DNA from: Methanoculleus marisnigri JR1 | Lineage (GTDB): Archaea; Halobacteriota; Methanomicrobia; Methanomicrobiales; Methanoculleaceae | DNA: 64,000 bases | Direction of reading: 5' to 3' | Assembly (NCBI RefSeq): GCF_000015825.1 | Contig: NC_009051.1 | Span: forward strand, 2,164,695 to 2,228,694 | Part shown: piece after piece, positions 62,092 through 64,000 of the stretch | Layout: each line of letters opens with the position of its first letter | How positions within the stretch are numbered: the stretch's first letter is position 1 | Position numbers and translations under genes: made by a program | The notes under the pieces: generated by a model | Databases searched by the model: none | Told to the model about the DNA's origin: nothing | The model's input: only the letters and a program-made list of their open reading frames with translations

Positions 62092-63234
62092 ATGAAGATC
62101 CTCCTCGTCTCCACACAGGACTACATCCACCACCCGATCCCCTCGAGGCATCACAACATCTTCGAGGAGCTCGCGAAACGGCACGAGGTTCATGTCCCCC
62201 ACTTCCACGTCAGCCGGGGCAAGGAACGCGAGACCCTTCTTCACGTCCACGAGGCGACGCGGTTTCCCGTCGAGAGCCCGTTCCTCCACTACACCCTGAA
62301 CGCACCCCGTCACTACCGGGTGATCAGCGAGATCATCCGCGACCACGATATCGACGTCGTCGTCGGGGCTCACGTCCTTGCGGGGACGGCGATGGTTCGG
62401 GCGGCGAAGAAGTCCGGCGTCCCGGTGGTCTTCGACCTCAAAGACTGGTTCCCCGACTCCGCCGCCGCTTACTACAAAAACCCCGGCGTCCAATGGCTGC
62501 TCCGGGAAGGCGTCCTCGCCATAACCCGCTACAACCTGGACCACAGCGATGTCGTCACGACGGTCTCCCCGGGGCTCGTCGAGAAACTCCGGGGGTACGG
62601 CTACGATGCCGAGCTGATCACGAACGGCGTCGACACCGACCTCTTCCGCCCGACCGACGACGGGGCGATGCGTTCCGCCCTCGGGATCGCCCCCGACGCC
62701 TTCGTGCTCGGGTTTGCGGGAGCGGTTGAGCGGTGGTATGCCCTCGACGAGGTGATCCGGGTATTCCCGGATGTTCTCACGAAGCACCCGAACGCGGAAC
62801 TCCTGATCGTCGGCGGTTCGCTCTTCACCGGCTACCTGGACGAACTGCGGGCGCTCGCTGCCCGGCTCGGGGTTGCCGGCCGGGTGCACTTCACCGGTGC
62901 CGTCGACTACCGCGACCTCCCCGGCTACATCGCGCCGATGGACCTCTGCCTCATCCCGCTCTCCCCCCCGCAGTGGATCGATATTGCGCTCCCGAACAAG
63001 TACTTCGAGTACTCGGCCTGCGGGAAACCGATCCTCTCCACCCCCATCCCCGATATGCTCCGGATGGGCGGCGACCATATCGCCGTCTACCGGGACAGAG
63101 ATGAGTTCCTGGAGCGGGTCGACGAACTGGCCCGCTCCCCGGGGCGGTGCCCGGCCGGGATCGAGGAGCACAGCTGGAAGAAGAAGGCCGAGGCGTTCGA
63201 GAAGATCTTTGAGCGGTTGACGGGAACACGCTGA
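62092..63234 (+). CDS. Glycosyltransferase family 4 protein
   Basis: GT-B glycosyltransferase of 380 residues. N-terminal MKILLVSTQDYIHHPIPSRH, middle VTTVSPGLVEKLRGYG, and C-terminal nucleotide-sugar region with LLIVGGSLFTGYLDEL and the PNKYFEYSACGKPILST E-x7-E-like motif. Probably adds a sugar to the lipid-linked glycan used by AglB downstream. Start fixed by the conserved N-terminal strand. Confidence 0.9.
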   Translation: MKILLVSTQDYIHHPIPSRHHNIFEELAKRHEVHVPHFHVSRGKERETLLHVHEATRFPVESPFLHYTLNAPRHYRVISEIIRDHDIDVVVGAHVLAGTAMVRAAKKSGVPVVFDLKDWFPDSAAAYYKNPGVQWLLREGVLAITRYNLDHSDVVTTVSPGLVEKLRGYGYDAELITNGVDTDLFRPTDDGAMRSALGIAPDAFVLGFAGAVERWYALDEVIRVFPDVLTKHPNAELLIVGGSLFTGYLDELRALAARLGVAGRVHFTGAVDYRDLPGYIAPMDLCLIPLSPPQWIDIALPNKYFEYSACGKPILSTPIPDMLRMGGDHIAVYRDRDEFLERVDELARSPGRCPAGIEEHSWKKKAEAFEKIFERLTGTR

Positions 63235-63317
63235 AATCCACTCTTTTCCCAGTGTCGCGGATACGCCAAGGTTATTAATGGTTCGAAGGGAAACAGATTC
63301 GTAACAAGGAGTGTCCG

Positions 63318-64000
63318 ATGGCTCAGATGGATCTCAAGAAGTACCAACCCTACATCATTATTGGTATCATCGTTCTGTTTGCCCTGCTCACGCTATGGAC
63401 GCGGGGCATCCCTTCGGAAGGTCTGGTGACAGCCGAAGGCGTCAATCTCCTGGGCAACGACCCCTGGTACAGCCTTCGCCAGGTGGAGCAGAGCGTCGCG
63501 AACTTCCCGAACTACGCCTGGTTCGACACGATGACGCTCTACCCAACCGGCGACGTCATCTACTGGGGGCCGCTCTTTGTTCAGATCATAGCAGCGCTCT
63601 GCGTCCTCACCGGCGCAGCGACGCGCCCCGAGATCATGCTGGTCGCGTCCTGGGTCCCGCCGCTGATGGCCGTGGCGATGGTGCCGGTCATCTACCTGCT
63701 CGCGAGAAAGATCGCCGACTGGAAGACCGGCCTCATCGCGGCGGGCCTCATCGCGGTCATCGGCAGTAACTACGCCTACCGATCCCTCTTCGGCTTCGTC
63801 GACCACCATATCGCAGAGACGCTCTTCTCGACGATCTTCGTCCTCGCCTACGTTGCGGCGCTGCTCGCGGCACGTGACCGGCAGATATCCCTGAAGAACT
63901 TCGAGACCCTGAAGATCCCGGTGATCACGGCGGCTCTCGCCGGTATCGCGTACCTCCTCGGGTTCTTCAACATGCCGACGATGGTTCTCTTCGCACTCAT
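63318..64000 (+). CDS. aglB: Oligosaccharyltransferase AglB (STT3), N-terminal part
   Basis: Transfers lipid-linked glycan to Asn-X-Ser/Thr of surface proteins. The window ends after 227 codons, with the frame open. The first transmembrane helix is IIIGIIVLFALLTLW; the catalytic acidic motif GNDPWYSLRQVEQ (D48) follows, then YPTGDVIYWGPLFVQ and the second motif LFGFVDHHIAETLF. ATG 63318 has AAGGAG seven bases upstream. The soluble C-terminal domain with WWDYG lies outside the window. Confidence 0.93.
   Translation, partial: MAQMDLKKYQPYIIIGIIVLFALLTLWTRGIPSEGLVTAEGVNLLGNDPWYSLRQVEQSVANFPNYAWFDTMTLYPTGDVIYWGPLFVQIIAALCVLTGAATRPEIMLVASWVPPLMAVAMVPVIYLLARKIADWKTGLIAAGLIAVIGSNYAYRSLFGFVDHHIAETLFSTIFVLAYVAALLAARDRQISLKNFETLKIPVITAALAGIAYLLGFFNMPTMVLFAL

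Overview
The window reads as chromosomal DNA of a GC-rich hydrogenotrophic methanogen of the order Methanomicrobiales, most likely Methanoculleus or a close relative (the genus is an inference from gene content and codon use). The diagnostic genes are the F420-reducing hydrogenase operon frhA-D-G-B, the archaeal GTP cyclohydrolase mptA, O-phosphoseryl-tRNA synthetase (sepS) for indirect Cys-tRNA synthesis, Taw1, aRF1, aIF2-beta, EF-2 with the archaeal rps12-rps7-fusA order, and AglB-type N-glycosylation. There is no rRNA, recognisable tRNA, transposase or CRISPR array. Genes are densely packed, with many ATGA, GTGA or TTGA stop/start overlaps.

Layout. 1-3.3 kb: aIF2-beta (cut by the edge), a flavodoxin, ilvC, and mptA with a dyad-rich leader. 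3.3-7.2 kb: frhADGB behind a structured leader, with a TTG start for frhA and an unusual N-terminal extension on frhG. 7.2-9.1 kb: two long gene-poor stretches, full of short hairpins and dyads, flanking an S-adenosylmethionine decarboxylase. 9.1-12.2 kb: a minus-strand run of a HerA/FtsK-like ATPase, a stand-alone LigD-type 3'-phosphoesterase and a 50-residue C2H2 zinc-finger protein whose start overlaps the phosphoesterase stop; this is the best candidate here for an undescribed system. 12.6-19.3 kb: an orphan sensor kinase, DUF2124-like and small proteins, a polyprenyl synthase, an APH-like kinase with a HAD hydrolase, and a small Ras-like GTPase followed by a HEAT-like protein. 19.5-26 kb: a HEAT-repeat protein coupled to a large M1 aminopeptidase, a metallo-beta-lactamase-fold protein and small unknowns. 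26.5-32.6 kb is a cell-surface region: a CARDB-like membrane-anchored protein with an FtsX permease and LolD-type ATPase, lipoproteins including a chagasin-like protease inhibitor, and a glycoprotein with a C-terminal anchor.

32.7-43.8 kb is informational. EF-2, S7 and S12 lie on the minus strand. On the plus strand, queD-queE-queC (preQ0 for archaeosine) and a Nudix hydrolase are followed by the aRF1-argS-taw1-sepS translation operon. 43.8-51 kb holds a fused trehalose-6-phosphate synthase/phosphatase, a DUF2178/XRE pair with an operator-like dyad, an RNase H-fold exonuclease, a HAD-IIA protein that has lost motif II, and a transglutaminase-like lipoprotein. 51.3-55 kb: minimal SUF (sufC-sufB) for Fe-S assembly, then pcm, a cyclase-family hydrolase and an unknown. 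55-64 kb: glmM, two GlmU-like nucleotidyltransferases, glmS, a WbpD-like acetyltransferase, a WbpE-like aminotransferase, a glycosyltransferase and the start of aglB. Together these make amino-sugar nucleotides and feed surface-protein N-glycosylation.

Non-coding observations include a family of CTTCGCG palindromic repeats (1.2 and 23.5 kb), a hairpin array at 7.5-7.9 kb with stem changes that preserve pairing, AT-rich palindromic promoters, and several genes whose TATA-to-ATG spacing implies leaderless mRNAs.
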